DNA from: Shewanella jiangmenensis
Lineage (GTDB): Bacteria > Pseudomonadota > Gammaproteobacteria > Enterobacterales > Shewanellaceae
Length of the DNA stretch: 64,000 nucleotides
Direction: 5' to 3'
NCBI RefSeq assembly: GCF_018596335.1
Contig: NZ_JAHEPS010000001.1
Coordinates: 1,178,001-1,242,000, forward strand
Within the stretch, counting starts at the first letter, position 1; each line of letters starts with the position of its first letter. The notes under the pieces were generated by a model, which saw nothing but the letters and a program-made list of their open reading frames with translations, did not search any database and had not been told where the DNA came from. Shown here one piece after another: positions 7,779-19,146 of the stretch. Position numbers and translations under genes: made by a program.

Positions 7779-10055
7779 CTAAAACTCATAACCTATGGTG
7801 AAAGAAATGGTTTCAGGATCGCCATAATAACCAATTAACGTATTGTCACCGCCAAGGCCGGGAATATATCCGCCGTTGCCATCCGGGGTCACAAACGCAT
7901 AATTGCCCACCAGATATTCTTCGTCAGTTACGTTTTTCCAATACAGCCCGGCATGCCAGTGGCCGTCGGTGCTGTACCAGTTCAGCCCCAGATTCAATAA
8001 ACCATAACCATCCTGACTGAGCAGGTTATCCACTACCGCCAAGTCGTAATCGCTGCGGTAGTAGTAGTTACCGTTGGCCACAAAGCTGCCGACATTGGTT
8101 TCCATGCTGTAGCTGAAGCCGACGTTGGCGGTGGTATCCGGGGTATTGGTGATGGTATAGGTGTCGCTGATATCAATCTGATTGCCGTTGGCATCGTAGG
8201 AAATCACTTCCTCAAAGCTTGAATCGATAAGGCCCAGGCTGGCGAACAAATCCAGTGACTTGGTGGGCGCAAACTCAACTTCGAGCTCAAGACCGGTGGC
8301 GGTGGAGGTACCGATATTCCCGAGACGCTGCTTCAGATCCGAGGCATCTTCACCCGGCAACACAGTGACAAACTGGCGGTCTTTATGGTTGAGGTAAAAG
8401 CCGGTGGCGTTCAGCCGCAGATTATCGTTCCACTCGCTTTTCATACCGATTTCGTAGGAATCGACCACTTCAGGATCAACGGCTGGCTCAGGACCGGACG
8501 CCCTTGGGTTAAAGGTGCCAGACTTAAAGCCCTGAGAGTAGCTGGTGAACAGCATCAGGTCGTCTGTCAGCTGATATTCAAGCCCGACTCTCGGCGTAAA
8601 GCGCGACCAGGTTTCTTCGTCATCCAGCACCTTGGGGATCTTGGCCTCGATGAGCGCCTCGTCACGCACATAGCCAGGATACCAGCCGGTTTCGGGGTAG
8701 ATACTTGAGAAAATCACCCCGTTATATACGGTCGCTTCTTTGGTTTCATTGGAATAGCGCAGCCCCAGCGTCAGCGAGAGCTGCTCGGTGAGGTCGTAGG
8801 AACCCTGGGCGTAGGCGGCGTAGCTGTCGCTGTTATTGCAGCCGCGCACTTCACGGGTCAGGCCGCCATACACCTTGTAGGCCTCTTCGAGAATGGCATC
8901 AAACACGCCGCAGGAGTCGCCGCTGAAGTAGTACAGACCGGAAACCAGGCTCAGGTCATCGCCACTGTAGTTGACCTGCAATTCCTGGCTGAACTGCTCA
9001 TCTTCATAAATCGCCGGCACATCAAAGATCCGCAGCGGCGTGTTATCAAAGTCGATGTTGGTGGGCGAATAGCTCTCGCGGGACGCGGTTATCGACTTCA
9101 GGGTCCAGTCTTCGTTCAGATCGTATTCCAGGGTCAAACCCCAGCCTTCGTTCTCCACCCGGTTCCAGGTTGGCATGCTGGTGTAAGAGTCAAACTTACT
9201 GTCCGGCACCGGCGCATCGGTCAAGAGACTGGGCAGCAAGCGATAGCCGCCTTTGGCGTTGGAATCGTCCTGGGTCTTGTCGTAGGTTAAGCGCATAAAG
9301 AGATTGTCGGTCGGCGTAAACTCCAGTGTGGCGCGGCCTGCAAACAAGTCTTTGTTGTAGTTTTCGGTGTCCTGCCCCGGCAGCGCCGAAATCACAAAGT
9401 CACCAAAACCGTCGCGGCTCAGGCTTGCCATGGCAAAACCAAAATAGAGTTTATTGTCGATAAGCGGGTACTGGCCGGCAACCTTGAAGTCTTGCTGGTT
9501 ATAGCTGCCAAAGGTGCCGGCAAGGTTCAGCTCGGCATCACCCGTCATACGGCGGGTCACGTATTTCACCGCGCCGCCAATGGTATTTTTGCCATAGAGT
9601 GTGCCCTGCGGGCCGCGCAGCACTTCGATGCGCTGCACATCCAGAATATCCAGCACTGCGCCCTGCGGCCGTGCGATGTAAACATCATCGATATAAATCC
9701 CCACCCCGGGCTCGTAACCCCAGAGCGGATCTTCCTGGCCTACGCCACGGATAAAGGCAGTCAGAGTAGAGTTGGTGCCACGGCTCGCCTGCAGTGTGGT
9801 ATTGGGCGAGAACTGCTGGATTTCGGTCATCACACTGATGCCGTTTTCTGCCAGTTCGGCGGCGCTGACCGAGGTCACGGCAACCGGTACGTTTTGCAGG
9901 CTTTCAACCGTTTTACGGGCCGATACTTCAATATGCTCCAGTGTCGACTGGGTGTCGTCTGCAGCGGTTTCATCCTGGGCAACAGCAAGGTGTGCTGTAA
10001 GCACAGAGGATATTGCCAGCGCGATGCAACTTAGCTTAATTGTGTTCTGTTTCAT
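7779..10055 (-). CDS. TonB-dependent outer-membrane receptor
   Basis: This is a 758-residue outer-membrane active transporter. The signal peptide covers residues 1 to about 26 (cleavage after AVAQ). A TonB-box-like stretch and a plug domain follow (VEVSARKTVESLQNVPVAVTS-type start at about 47, with VQRIEVLRGPQGTLYGKNTIGG as the plug hallmark). The remaining residues form a beta-barrel with alternating aromatic strands, ending in the terminal Phe typical of outer-membrane proteins (SFTIGYEF). There is no N-terminal STN domain, so it probably lacks its own sigma/anti-sigma signalling. The gene stands alone with its own terminator. The promoter region contains a GGTACTA motif and an AT-rich inverted repeat. 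The ligand cannot be inferred. Confidence 0.93.
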   Translation of the reverse strand: MKQNTIKLSCIALAISSVLTAHLAVAQDETAADDTQSTLEHIEVSARKTVESLQNVPVAVTSVSAAELAENGISVMTEIQQFSPNTTLQASRGTNSTLTAFIRGVGQEDPLWGYEPGVGIYIDDVYIARPQGAVLDILDVQRIEVLRGPQGTLYGKNTIGGAVKYVTRRMTGDAELNLAGTFGSYNQQDFKVAGQYPLIDNKLYFGFAMASLSRDGFGDFVISALPGQDTENYNKDLFAGRATLEFTPTDNLFMRLTYDKTQDDSNAKGGYRLLPSLLTDAPVPDSKFDSYTSMPTWNRVENEGWGLTLEYDLNEDWTLKSITASRESYSPTNIDFDNTPLRIFDVPAIYEDEQFSQELQVNYSGDDLSLVSGLYYFSGDSCGVFDAILEEAYKVYGGLTREVRGCNNSDSYAAYAQGSYDLTEQLSLTLGLRYSNETKEATVYNGVIFSSIYPETGWYPGYVRDEALIEAKIPKVLDDEETWSRFTPRVGLEYQLTDDLMLFTSYSQGFKSGTFNPRASGPEPAVDPEVVDSYEIGMKSEWNDNLRLNATGFYLNHKDRQFVTVLPGEDASDLKQRLGNIGTSTATGLELEVEFAPTKSLDLFASLGLIDSSFEEVISYDANGNQIDISDTYTITNTPDTTANVGFSYSMETNVGSFVANGNYYYRSDYDLAVVDNLLSQDGYGLLNLGLNWYSTDGHWHAGLYWKNVTDEEYLVGNYAFVTPDGNGGYIPGLGGDNTLIGYYGDPETISFTIGYEF

Positions 10056-10150
10056 ACCGAGTTCCCGATGTAGTATTTATTTTTTAAGGTTGGTACTTAC
10101 TGCTGTTCCCACTCATATTGACTCTATAGCAGCCGGCTCAGTTTTTAATC

Positions 10151-10165
10151 GGTACTATAGTAGTA
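10151..10165. promoter_or_regulatory. GGTACTA motif upstream of TonB-dependent receptor
   Basis: GGTACTATAGTAGTA lies about 100 bp upstream of the receptor start. The core is also an imperfect palindrome (TACTATAGTA). The same 7-base core occurs in three other promoter regions here. A regulatory role is inference. Confidence 0.3.
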
Positions 10166-10226
10166 TGTGCATATAACCAGTTGTTTTAAATTAATATTAA
10201 GTAACACTTTATATCCGTTGAGCGCG

Positions 10227-10262
10227 ATTAAATCTGCCGTAATTAATATCGGCGGATTTAAT
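10227..10262. repeat. Long inverted repeat with AT-rich loop
   Basis: ATTAAATCTGCCG (10227-10239) and CGGCGGATTTAAT (10250-10262) form 13-bp arms with one mismatch and a 10-nt AT-only spacer. It sits between the receptor promoter and the 3' end of the esterase gene. It could be a terminator for the esterase transcript, though no T-run follows, or an operator. Confidence 0.5.
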
Positions 10263-10321
10263 TACTGCCCGCCGAGTAAAATCGCCAATGAAATAATGGC
10301 AATCCGGCAAGGTTTTATTTT

Positions 10322-11266
10322 TTATATTCCCCAAAGATGCAGCACTTCTTTTACCGTGCTGATGGGCGCTTTCAATAAATAATCCCCTGCGCTGCCGCCA
10401 TCGGCGCTATCGGGATCCACAGCAATGCCATGCCCCATGCCGTCTATCTCAATCAGCGACACCTGAGGAGAGGCGTTTTCGCCGCCCCAGCTGCTGATCC
10501 GATAGCCGCTATTTTGCGTCACCGCCGCACTTTGGGGGGCGCCGCTGAGCGTGACCCACTGGGCCGCCAACTCGCGCGAATTTTCGGGATTCACCACCAA
10601 ATCGGCGCTGCCGGTCCACACCGACAGGGCCGGCCACTTCGTCTGCCCCGGGTTAAGCGCACGCACCGCCTCTGCCAGCTGCGCACCGGACTGTGCCGGG
10701 CCCTGCTTCATACAGGAAATCGCCTTGGTCAGATTGTCGGCGCAGGGATAAGGCAGGCCCGCGACTACGGCTGCGGCCGCAAAACTGTCGGGGTAATTGA
10801 CCAACAGCGCGCTTGCCATGGCGCCGCCGGCGGACAAACCCAGCAGATACACCCTGTCGGTCTCAGCCTTGTCACTGGCAGCGGCTATCATATTTTTCAG
10901 CGATAACATTTCGCCGCTGTCGCGGTCGGTGTCTTGGGGCGAGAACCAGTTAAAACAACGCTTTACGTTGTTCTCAAAGCTTTGCTGCGCCACCAGCACG
11001 GCAACATTGTTCCGGGCCGCCATTGCGCTGAGTCCCGATTGATTTGAAAGCTCAACCCCGTCCTGCACACAGCCGTGCAGCAGCACCACCAGCGCCGTCG
11101 CACCCGGCTTGCCCGCAGGCAGGTAAGATGCGCTGAGCTCGCCGGGATTGGCGCCAAACTCCGCCAGCGGTTCAAACGCGCCCGTCTGCGCCGCCCCTGC
11201 GTGGCCGACAGATAACAAACCAACCAGGGCCAACGACCGGACGGTCAAGCATGTGGTTTTGAACAT
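10322..11266 (-). CDS. Secreted PHB-depolymerase-family esterase
   Basis: This alpha/beta hydrolase of about 314 residues belongs to the esterase_phb (LpqC/feruloyl-esterase-like) group. The signal peptide covers about residues 1-25 (ends SVGHAGAA), so it acts in the periplasm or outside. The sequence VVLLHGC precedes the nucleophile motif GLSAGG. A candidate acid is in WTGSADLVVNPEN and the histidine is in DGMGHGIA. I chose the ATG at 11266 because it is followed by a signal peptide and preceded by CGGAG; the longer frame upstream to 11599 is repeat-derived and unlikely to be translated. Its position beside CoA transferase and hydroxybutyrate dehydrogenase genes suggests it may release hydroxybutyrate from a polymer or oligomer. 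Other carboxylic esters remain possible. Confidence 0.85.
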   Translation of the reverse strand: MFKTTCLTVRSLALVGLLSVGHAGAAQTGAFEPLAEFGANPGELSASYLPAGKPGATALVVLLHGCVQDGVELSNQSGLSAMAARNNVAVLVAQQSFENNVKRCFNWFSPQDTDRDSGEMLSLKNMIAAASDKAETDRVYLLGLSAGGAMASALLVNYPDSFAAAAVVAGLPYPCADNLTKAISCMKQGPAQSGAQLAEAVRALNPGQTKWPALSVWTGSADLVVNPENSRELAAQWVTLSGAPQSAAVTQNSGYRISSWGGENASPQVSLIEIDGMGHGIAVDPDSADGGSAGDYLLKAPISTVKEVLHLWGI

Positions 11267-11339
11267 AAGCTGCAACTCCGAAAGGTGATTAATGGCAAAG
11301 CTGCGCAATTGACCGGCGAATGACAATGGCACTTTAGAT

Positions 11340-11404
11340 CCAGACTCTCGCTCCAGACTCGCGATCCGGGCTTTCGAACTGGGCTTTGGCGCCGGGCTTT
11401 GGCT
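11340..11404. repeat. Five tandem 13-bp degenerate units
   Basis: Five units of exactly 13 bp lie at 11340, 11353, 11366, 11379 and 11392. The first two share CCAGACTC and the last three share the pattern CYGGGCTTTSG. The array lies between the CoA-transferase B stop and the esterase start, next to a perfect inverted repeat. Confidence 0.8.
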
Positions 11405-11412
11405 TAAGCCTT

Positions 11413-11439
11413 TGGCGCCGGTTTTCAGAACCGGCGCCA
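11413..11439. terminator. Perfect 11-bp inverted repeat downstream of scoB
   Basis: TGGCGCCGGTT (11413-11423) pairs with AACCGGCGCCA (11429-11439) around a 5-nt loop. This is a very stable hairpin about 45 bp past the stop of the CoA-transferase B subunit. There is no U-tract, so it may act as a 3'-end stabiliser rather than a strict intrinsic terminator. Confidence 0.5.
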
Positions 11440-11483
11440 GACGGTGTAATGCGGCTGTGACTAAACGCCGCAGCCAAAGCGGT

Positions 11484-12143
11484 TCAATCAAACTGCATTT
11501 CAGGCACACTGGCAGGCACCACCAGCTCGCCTGCTGTGAGCCTGATAATCTCCTCCACAGTGACACCGGGCGCCCGCTCAAGCAGATGAAACCTGCCATC
11601 TTTAATTTCGATAAAAGCGAGATCCGTCAGCACCTTTTTGATGCAACCCTTGCCGGTCAGCGGCAGGCTGCAACGGGTCAGCAATTTGGATTCTCCCTGT
11701 TTGGAGGCGTGGGTCATGGTGACTATGATGTTGTCGGCACCTGCCACCAGATCCATGGCGCCGCCCATGCCTTTGATGAGTTTGCCCGGGATAAGGTAAG
11801 ACGCGATATTGCCCTCGGTGTCCACTTCAAATGCCCCGAGCACGGTCAGGTCGACGTGGCCGCCACGGATCATGGCAAAGGACTCGGCCGAATCGAACAG
11901 TGCCGCCCCGGTAGCCATGGTCACGGTTTGCTTGCCGGCATTGATAAGGTCGGGATCAACTTCATCCTCGGTGGGGAAAGGCCCCATCCCCAGCAAACCG
12001 TTTTCCGATTGCAGCATCACCTCAATGCCATCGGGAATGTAATTGGCTACCAGCGTCGGAATGCCAATCCCGAGATTGACGTAATAACCATCTTTCAGCT
12101 CCCGGGCGACCCGGCGGGCGATTTGTTCACGTGTAAGTGCCAT
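11484..12143 (-). CDS. scoB: 3-oxoacid (succinyl-CoA:acetoacetate) CoA-transferase subunit B
   Basis: This is the beta subunit of a heterotetrameric CoA transferase, 219 residues, the usual length. It moves CoA from succinyl-CoA (or acetyl-CoA) to acetoacetate. The catalytic glutamate lies in SENGLLGMG at about residue 47, and GGHVDLTVLGAFEVD and the C-terminal APGVTVEEI stretch are typical. It starts 9 nt after the A subunit stop, so both are translated from one mRNA. With the divergent 3-hydroxybutyrate dehydrogenase it would complete hydroxybutyrate to acetoacetyl-CoA conversion. AtoA-type acetyl-CoA use cannot be excluded from sequence alone. Confidence 0.92.
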   Translation of the reverse strand: MALTREQIARRVARELKDGYYVNLGIGIPTLVANYIPDGIEVMLQSENGLLGMGPFPTEDEVDPDLINAGKQTVTMATGAALFDSAESFAMIRGGHVDLTVLGAFEVDTEGNIASYLIPGKLIKGMGGAMDLVAGADNIIVTMTHASKQGESKLLTRCSLPLTGKGCIKKVLTDLAFIEIKDGRFHLLERAPGVTVEEIIRLTAGELVVPASVPEMQFD

Positions 12144-12152
12144 TCCAGCCTC

Positions 12153-12866
12153 CTATACCTGCGCCGCGGCGGACCGGGTGGTCAGCTGCTCGATGCGTTT
12201 TTCAAATTGGCCCACAATCACGCGGTCGACATAAATGCCGGGGGTGTGGATCTCATCGGGATCGAGCGCGCCGGGCGGCACAATCTGTTCCACCTCCACC
12301 ACGGTGATCTTGCCCGCCATCGCCGCCAATGGATTGAAATTGCGCGCTGTTTTTCGAAATACCAGATTGCCGTAGCTGTCGGCCTTCCAGGCTTTAACCA
12401 ACGCAAAGTCGCCGCGAATAGATTCTTCGAGGATGTAATGTCGGCCGTTGAATTGCTTGACCTCTTTACCGGTGGCAACTTCGGTGCCATAGCCAGTAGC
12501 GGTGTAAAACGCGGGAATTCCAGCGCCGCCGGCGCGCATTTTTTCTGCCAGAGTGCCCTGGGGCGTCAACTCAACCTCCAGCTCTCCCGACATCATTTGC
12601 GCTTCAAAATTGGCATTTTCACCCACATAGGATGCGATCATTTTTTTGATCTGCCGCCCATGCAGCAGGATCCCGAGTCCATGCTCTGTGGTGCCGCAGT
12701 TGTTGGACACGACTGTCAGTTGGCGGGTGCCCCGCAGTTTGATTTCCCGGATGAGGTTTTCCGGAATGCCACACAGGCCAAAACCGCCCACTATCAGGGT
12801 CATACCATCCTCAAGACCCGCCAGCGCCTCGGTATAACTGCTCACGACCTTATTCAATCCAGCCAC
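12153..12866 (-). CDS. scoA: 3-oxoacid CoA-transferase subunit A
   Basis: This is the alpha subunit partner of the downstream scoB. It has the signature [13 protein letters not shown] near the N terminus and [11 protein letters not shown] and [15 protein letters not shown] later. The GTG at 12866 is the likely start: AAAGGAG lies about 8 nt upstream and the resulting 237 residues match the family. The frame is open to 12905, but those residues look untypical. The 5' region is shared with the divergent dehydrogenase gene and carries a GGTACTA motif. Function (acetoacetate activation) is known for the family; the direction of use here is inferred from context. Confidence 0.92.
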   Translation of the reverse strand: MAGLNKVVSSYTEALAGLEDGMTLIVGGFGLCGIPENLIREIKLRGTRQLTVVSNNCGTTEHGLGILLHGRQIKKMIASYVGENANFEAQMMSGELEVELTPQGTLAEKMRAGGAGIPAFYTATGYGTEVATGKEVKQFNGRHYILEESIRGDFALVKAWKADSYGNLVFRKTARNFNPLAAMAGKITVVEVEQIVPPGALDPDEIHTPGIYVDRVIVGQFEKRIEQLTTRSAAAQV

Positions 12867-12933
12867 AGGGTTTGCTCCTTTGCATGCTGCAAGTGTGGCG
12901 CCCACTATCCCGCAATTTTCACGGCGCTCCTAT

Positions 12934-12940
12934 GGTACTA
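12934..12940. promoter_or_regulatory. GGTACTA motif in scoA / hydroxybutyrate dehydrogenase promoter region
   Basis: GGTACTA followed by AGGTCCC lies midway between the divergent scoA (start 12866) and dehydrogenase (start 13030) genes. It could serve both promoters. A role as a regulator site, for example for the CrbR-like protein encoded nearby, is a hypothesis. Confidence 0.35.
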
Positions 12941-13029
12941 AGGTCCCAAATCCAAAGGGGCCGGATTGCACTATTCTGGACTTCTTTGGACGCTTGAGTG
13001 AAAAACCGGGCTGCGGAGGGATTTTTTAA

Positions 13030-13818
13030 ATGGCTGTTTTGAATGGCAAAGTGGCACTAATCACAGGTTCAACCAGCGGCATAGGCCTGGCAACAGCCCA
13101 CGTGCTGGCCGAGCAGGGCTGTCATTTATTGCTGCATGGGCTGATGAACGAGGCCGAAGGACAGGCTCTGGCGGCAGAGTTCGCCGGGCAATATGGTATC
13201 AAGACGTTTTTCAGCAATGCTGATCTGCGCGAGATGGACAGCATTCATCAGTTTATGGCCGAGGGTGCCCAAGCCCTCGGGGATATCGACATCCTCATCA
13301 ACAATGCCGGCATACAGCACACCGAAACCGTCGCCGCCTTCCCGCCCGAAAAGTGGAACGACATCATCGCCATCAACCTCTCGTCGGCGTTTCACACCAT
13401 ACAGCAAGCTCTGCCAGCGATGGCACAGAAACGCTGGGGCAGGATCATCAATATCGCTTCGGTTCATGGACTGGTGGCATCGGTCAACAAGGCCGCTTAC
13501 TGCGCTGCCAAACACGGGATTATCGGCCTGACCAAGGTGGTGGCACTCGAATGCGCCGAGCAGGGGATCACCGCCAATGCCATTTGCCCCGGCTGGGTGG
13601 ATACGCCGCTCATCAACAAGCAGATTGAAGCCATTGCCAGCAGCAGAAACCTTAGCCGCAGCGATGCCCGCTATCAGTTGATCACCGCCAAACAGCCGCT
13701 GCCGGAAATGCTGGACCCGCGCCAGATAGGGGAATTTGTGCTGTTTCTGTGCAGCGACGCCGCCCGGGGTATCACAGGTGCCGCCCTGACCATGGACGGT
13801 GGCTGGACGGCGCAGTAA
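13030..13818 (+). CDS. 3-hydroxybutyrate dehydrogenase (SDR family)
   Basis: This NAD-dependent short-chain dehydrogenase has 262 residues and oxidises D-3-hydroxybutyrate to acetoacetate. The cofactor motif TGSTSGIG is at about residues 12-19, NNAGIQH at about 92, catalytic Ser in INIASVHG, and YCAAKHG (YxxxK) at about 157. The C-terminal DGGWTAQ is characteristic of bacterial hydroxybutyrate dehydrogenases, as is the segment around QLITAKQPLPEM. GGAGGG lies about 10 nt before the ATG. It is divergent from the CoA-transferase genes, which would act on its product, supporting the assignment over a generic SDR. Confidence 0.9.
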   Translation: MAVLNGKVALITGSTSGIGLATAHVLAEQGCHLLLHGLMNEAEGQALAAEFAGQYGIKTFFSNADLREMDSIHQFMAEGAQALGDIDILINNAGIQHTETVAAFPPEKWNDIIAINLSSAFHTIQQALPAMAQKRWGRIINIASVHGLVASVNKAAYCAAKHGIIGLTKVVALECAEQGITANAICPGWVDTPLINKQIEAIASSRNLSRSDARYQLITAKQPLPEMLDPRQIGEFVLFLCSDAARGITGAALTMDGGWTAQ

Positions 13819-13848
13819 CGCCATCAACCATGCCGCGTATGCAAATAA

Positions 13849-13873
13849 AAAAGCTCCCTGAGTGGGAGCTTTT
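13849..13873. terminator. Bidirectional intrinsic terminator
   Basis: AAAAGCTCCC (13849-13858) pairs with GGGAGCTTTT (13864-13873) around TGAGT. It sits between the convergent dehydrogenase and ssb genes and can serve both. Confidence 0.88.
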
Positions 13874-13935
13874 CTATTTAAGGCTGGTGCAGCTCTTGTC
13901 TTTTTAGAGCCGCCTGGAGTGCTGGCGCTATCCGG

Positions 13936-14652
13936 TTAGAACGGGATATCGTCGTCCCAGCCGTCGTCCAGATCAGGGGTGTAGTTTTGCTGCTGTGGCT
14001 GAGGCGCCGGACGCTGCTGTGGTGCCTGCTGTGGCTGATAGGCCGGTGCAGACTGCTGCGGCTTGCTCTGATAGCCACCCTGCTGTGGTGCCTGCTGGCC
14101 ATAACCTTGCTGTGGCTGGACTTGCTGTGGTTGAGCCTGTGGCTGATAACCTTGCTGAGCTGGAGCTGAGTAGCTTTGCGCAGGAGCAGCCTGAGGCGCA
14201 GGTGCGTACTGGTTTTGTGCCGGTGCGCTGTAGGCAGGCTGGGAAGGGGCACCCATATTGCCACCCATGTTGCCGCCGTTACCGGCTGGCGCGCCCTGAC
14301 CCTGGTTGCGACCGCCCAGCATCTGCATGCTGCCGCTCTGATCGACCACGATTTCAGTGGTGTATCTGTCCTGACCGCTCTGATCTTTCCACTTGCGGGT
14401 TTGCAGCTTGCCTTCGAGGTAAACCTGAGAGCCTTTGCGCAGGTATTCACCGGTGATTTCAGCCAGTTTGCCGAACATCACCACGCGGTGCCATTCGGTA
14501 CGCTCCTGCTGCTGGCCCTGCTGGTCTTTCCAGCTTTCACTGGTGGCAACCGTGATATTGGCTACGGCGTTGCCGTTGGGCATGTAACGCACCTCTGGGT
14601 CTTGGCCCAGATTACCTACCAGAATCACCTTATTCACACCACGACTGGCCAT
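13936..14652 (-). CDS. ssb: Single-stranded DNA-binding protein SSB
   Basis: SSB coats single-stranded DNA during replication, repair and recombination. Residues 1 to about 110 form the OB-fold ([40 protein letters not shown]). A long Gln/Pro/Ala-rich linker follows at about 115-220. The protein ends in the acidic tip DDDIPF that binds partner proteins. At 238 residues it is longer than the E. coli protein (178), because the linker is expanded in PQQ/QQGY-like repeats. The gene starts 39 nt after the stop of the YajR-like MFS gene, so it may be in one transcript with it. I saw no obvious LexA box upstream. Confidence 0.97.
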   Translation of the reverse strand: MASRGVNKVILVGNLGQDPEVRYMPNGNAVANITVATSESWKDQQGQQQERTEWHRVVMFGKLAEITGEYLRKGSQVYLEGKLQTRKWKDQSGQDRYTTEIVVDQSGSMQMLGGRNQGQGAPAGNGGNMGGNMGAPSQPAYSAPAQNQYAPAPQAAPAQSYSAPAQQGYQPQAQPQQVQPQQGYGQQAPQQGGYQSKPQQSAPAYQPQQAPQQRPAPQPQQQNYTPDLDDGWDDDIPF

Positions 14653-14691
14653 TCACTCTCTCCTGAAATGTTTCGCGTTTTAAAGCTTGAG

Positions 14692-16059
14692 TTAATTTGC
14701 AGAGCCTAACACAGCTCTGGCTTCTCTTAAATCGAAATGCTCATCGACCTTGAGGTAAGCAACCTTTTCCTCAAGTACCACAATGGCTTCGGCCACACCT
14801 GCCAATTCTGACAGTCTGCTGGCCATTTCGCGGGCCTGCTCACGGCCATGAACCTGGGCCTCGAGGGTGTAACTCTTGAGCAGCACGGGATTTTTCATGC
14901 CAACGGAGAGCGCAAGCCACAGCGCCATCAGCACAATGGCGGCAATAAACACGCCCACTGCACCCACCAGCTGGAAGGCGCCGCCGCCAAGAATACCGCC
15001 GCAGAAGGCACCCATAAACTGACTGGTGGAATACACCCCCATGGCCGAGCCCTTTTCGCCCACAGGGCAGAATTTGGCGATCAGGCTGGGCAGCGAGGCC
15101 TCAAGGTAGTTAAAGCCGGTGAAAAACAGCAGCACAGCAAAGGCCAGCAGCCACAGGTTATCGGCAAACAGCGCCATCACAGTCAGCGACAGCATCATAA
15201 TCACCAGCGCAAACTGGAACATGCCCTTGGCGTTTTTCCGCTTAACCCCGATGATGATAAGCGGCACCATCAAAAAGAAGGCACCGATAAAGGCCGGGAA
15301 ATACAGCATCCAGTGCTTTTCTTTGGCAAGGCCGGCATCCACCAGATCCAGCGGCAGTGCCACAAACACCGCCGTCAGCACCAGGTGCAGAATAAAAATA
15401 CCGGCATCGAGACGAAACAGCTGTGGGTCTTTCAGCATCCGCCACAGCTTGGCCGGTGCTGCGAGGGTGTCACCCTTAGGCGCCTGATGCACGGGATTCG
15501 GTACCAGAAAATGCACTATCGCCATGCCAGAGAGCGCGAGCCCCGCCGTGAGGTAAAACAGCCCTTCAAGCCCCAGATGCTGAGCCACCACAGGGCCAAC
15601 CAGCAGCGATAGCGCAAAAGAGAAACCAATGCACATACCGATAACGGCCATCACCTTGGTGCGCTGTTCATCGCGGGTTAAATCCGCCGCCAGCGCCAGC
15701 ACGGCTGCGGCAATGGCACCCATGCCCTGCAGCGCGCGCCCAAACACCACACCGTAAATGGTATCGGCCATGGCGGCGACGATACTGCCGATGGCAAACA
15801 GCACCAAGCCGCCCAAAATCACCGGCTTACGGCCATATTTGTCTGACAGTATGCCCATAGGGATTTGCAAGAGCGCCTGGGTCAGACCGTAGGCACCAAT
15901 GGCAATCCCCACCCACAGGGGCGAAAAACCTTCGAGGTGTTGGCCGTACAGCGCAAACACCGGCATGATCATAAACAGTCCCATCATCCGCAGGCCAAAA
16001 ACACTGGCGAGGGAGAAGGCAACTTTTTTCTCTGTGGCAGAAAGCCCACTTGCAGCCAT
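14692..16059 (-). CDS. YajR-like MFS transporter with C-terminal ferredoxin-like domain
   Basis: This is an inner-membrane drug/H+ antiporter-type permease. Twelve hydrophobic segments span roughly residues 15-390, with the MFS motif A (GILSDKYGRKPVI) after helix 2. The last 65 residues or so form a small soluble domain (EAIVVLEEKVAYLKVDEHFDLREAR), matching the YAM domain of E. coli YajR. I chose the ATG at 16059 (MAASGLSATEKK); the longer frame to 16140 runs into the uvrA promoter region. It lies between uvrA (divergent) and ssb (same strand). In E. coli uvrA and ssb are direct divergent neighbours, so this gene is inserted in that arrangement. The substrate is unknown. Confidence 0.88.
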   Translation of the reverse strand: MAASGLSATEKKVAFSLASVFGLRMMGLFMIMPVFALYGQHLEGFSPLWVGIAIGAYGLTQALLQIPMGILSDKYGRKPVILGGLVLFAIGSIVAAMADTIYGVVFGRALQGMGAIAAAVLALAADLTRDEQRTKVMAVIGMCIGFSFALSLLVGPVVAQHLGLEGLFYLTAGLALSGMAIVHFLVPNPVHQAPKGDTLAAPAKLWRMLKDPQLFRLDAGIFILHLVLTAVFVALPLDLVDAGLAKEKHWMLYFPAFIGAFFLMVPLIIIGVKRKNAKGMFQFALVIMMLSLTVMALFADNLWLLAFAVLLFFTGFNYLEASLPSLIAKFCPVGEKGSAMGVYSTSQFMGAFCGGILGGGAFQLVGAVGVFIAAIVLMALWLALSVGMKNPVLLKSYTLEAQVHGREQAREMASRLSELAGVAEAIVVLEEKVAYLKVDEHFDLREARAVLGSAN

Positions 16060-16312
16060 AACTGAAAACCCTGCTTTTTTAAGAATGCATCGGGCGCGGC
16101 CTAGCGCAGCCGCAGCGTTTACCGACGCTGACACCCGCATTGAACCCGGCGGGCAGGAAAAATTGTCACGATTGTAAATTTGATCCCGTCCGCTGGCAAA
16201 GGGGTATTGCAGCTCACGACCAATTGCTGTGGCAGCAGAGTTTGCCGCTGCTGTGGTTTCAGGCGCAATTTATGCGATACTGAGGGTCTTTTTCCGGCGT
16301 TAGAAGTGGCAG

Positions 16313-19141
<2,829 letters not shown>

Positions 19142-19146
19142 GGCCA

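Noticed and set aside
11267-11599. N-terminal extension of the PHB-depolymerase-like esterase.
   Set aside because: It runs through tandem repeats and antisense to the scoB end. The signal peptide begins at 11266.
13990-14250. Repeats in ssb resembling a mobile or minisatellite element.
   Set aside because: They encode the Gln/Pro-rich SSB linker, a usual feature of SSB proteins.
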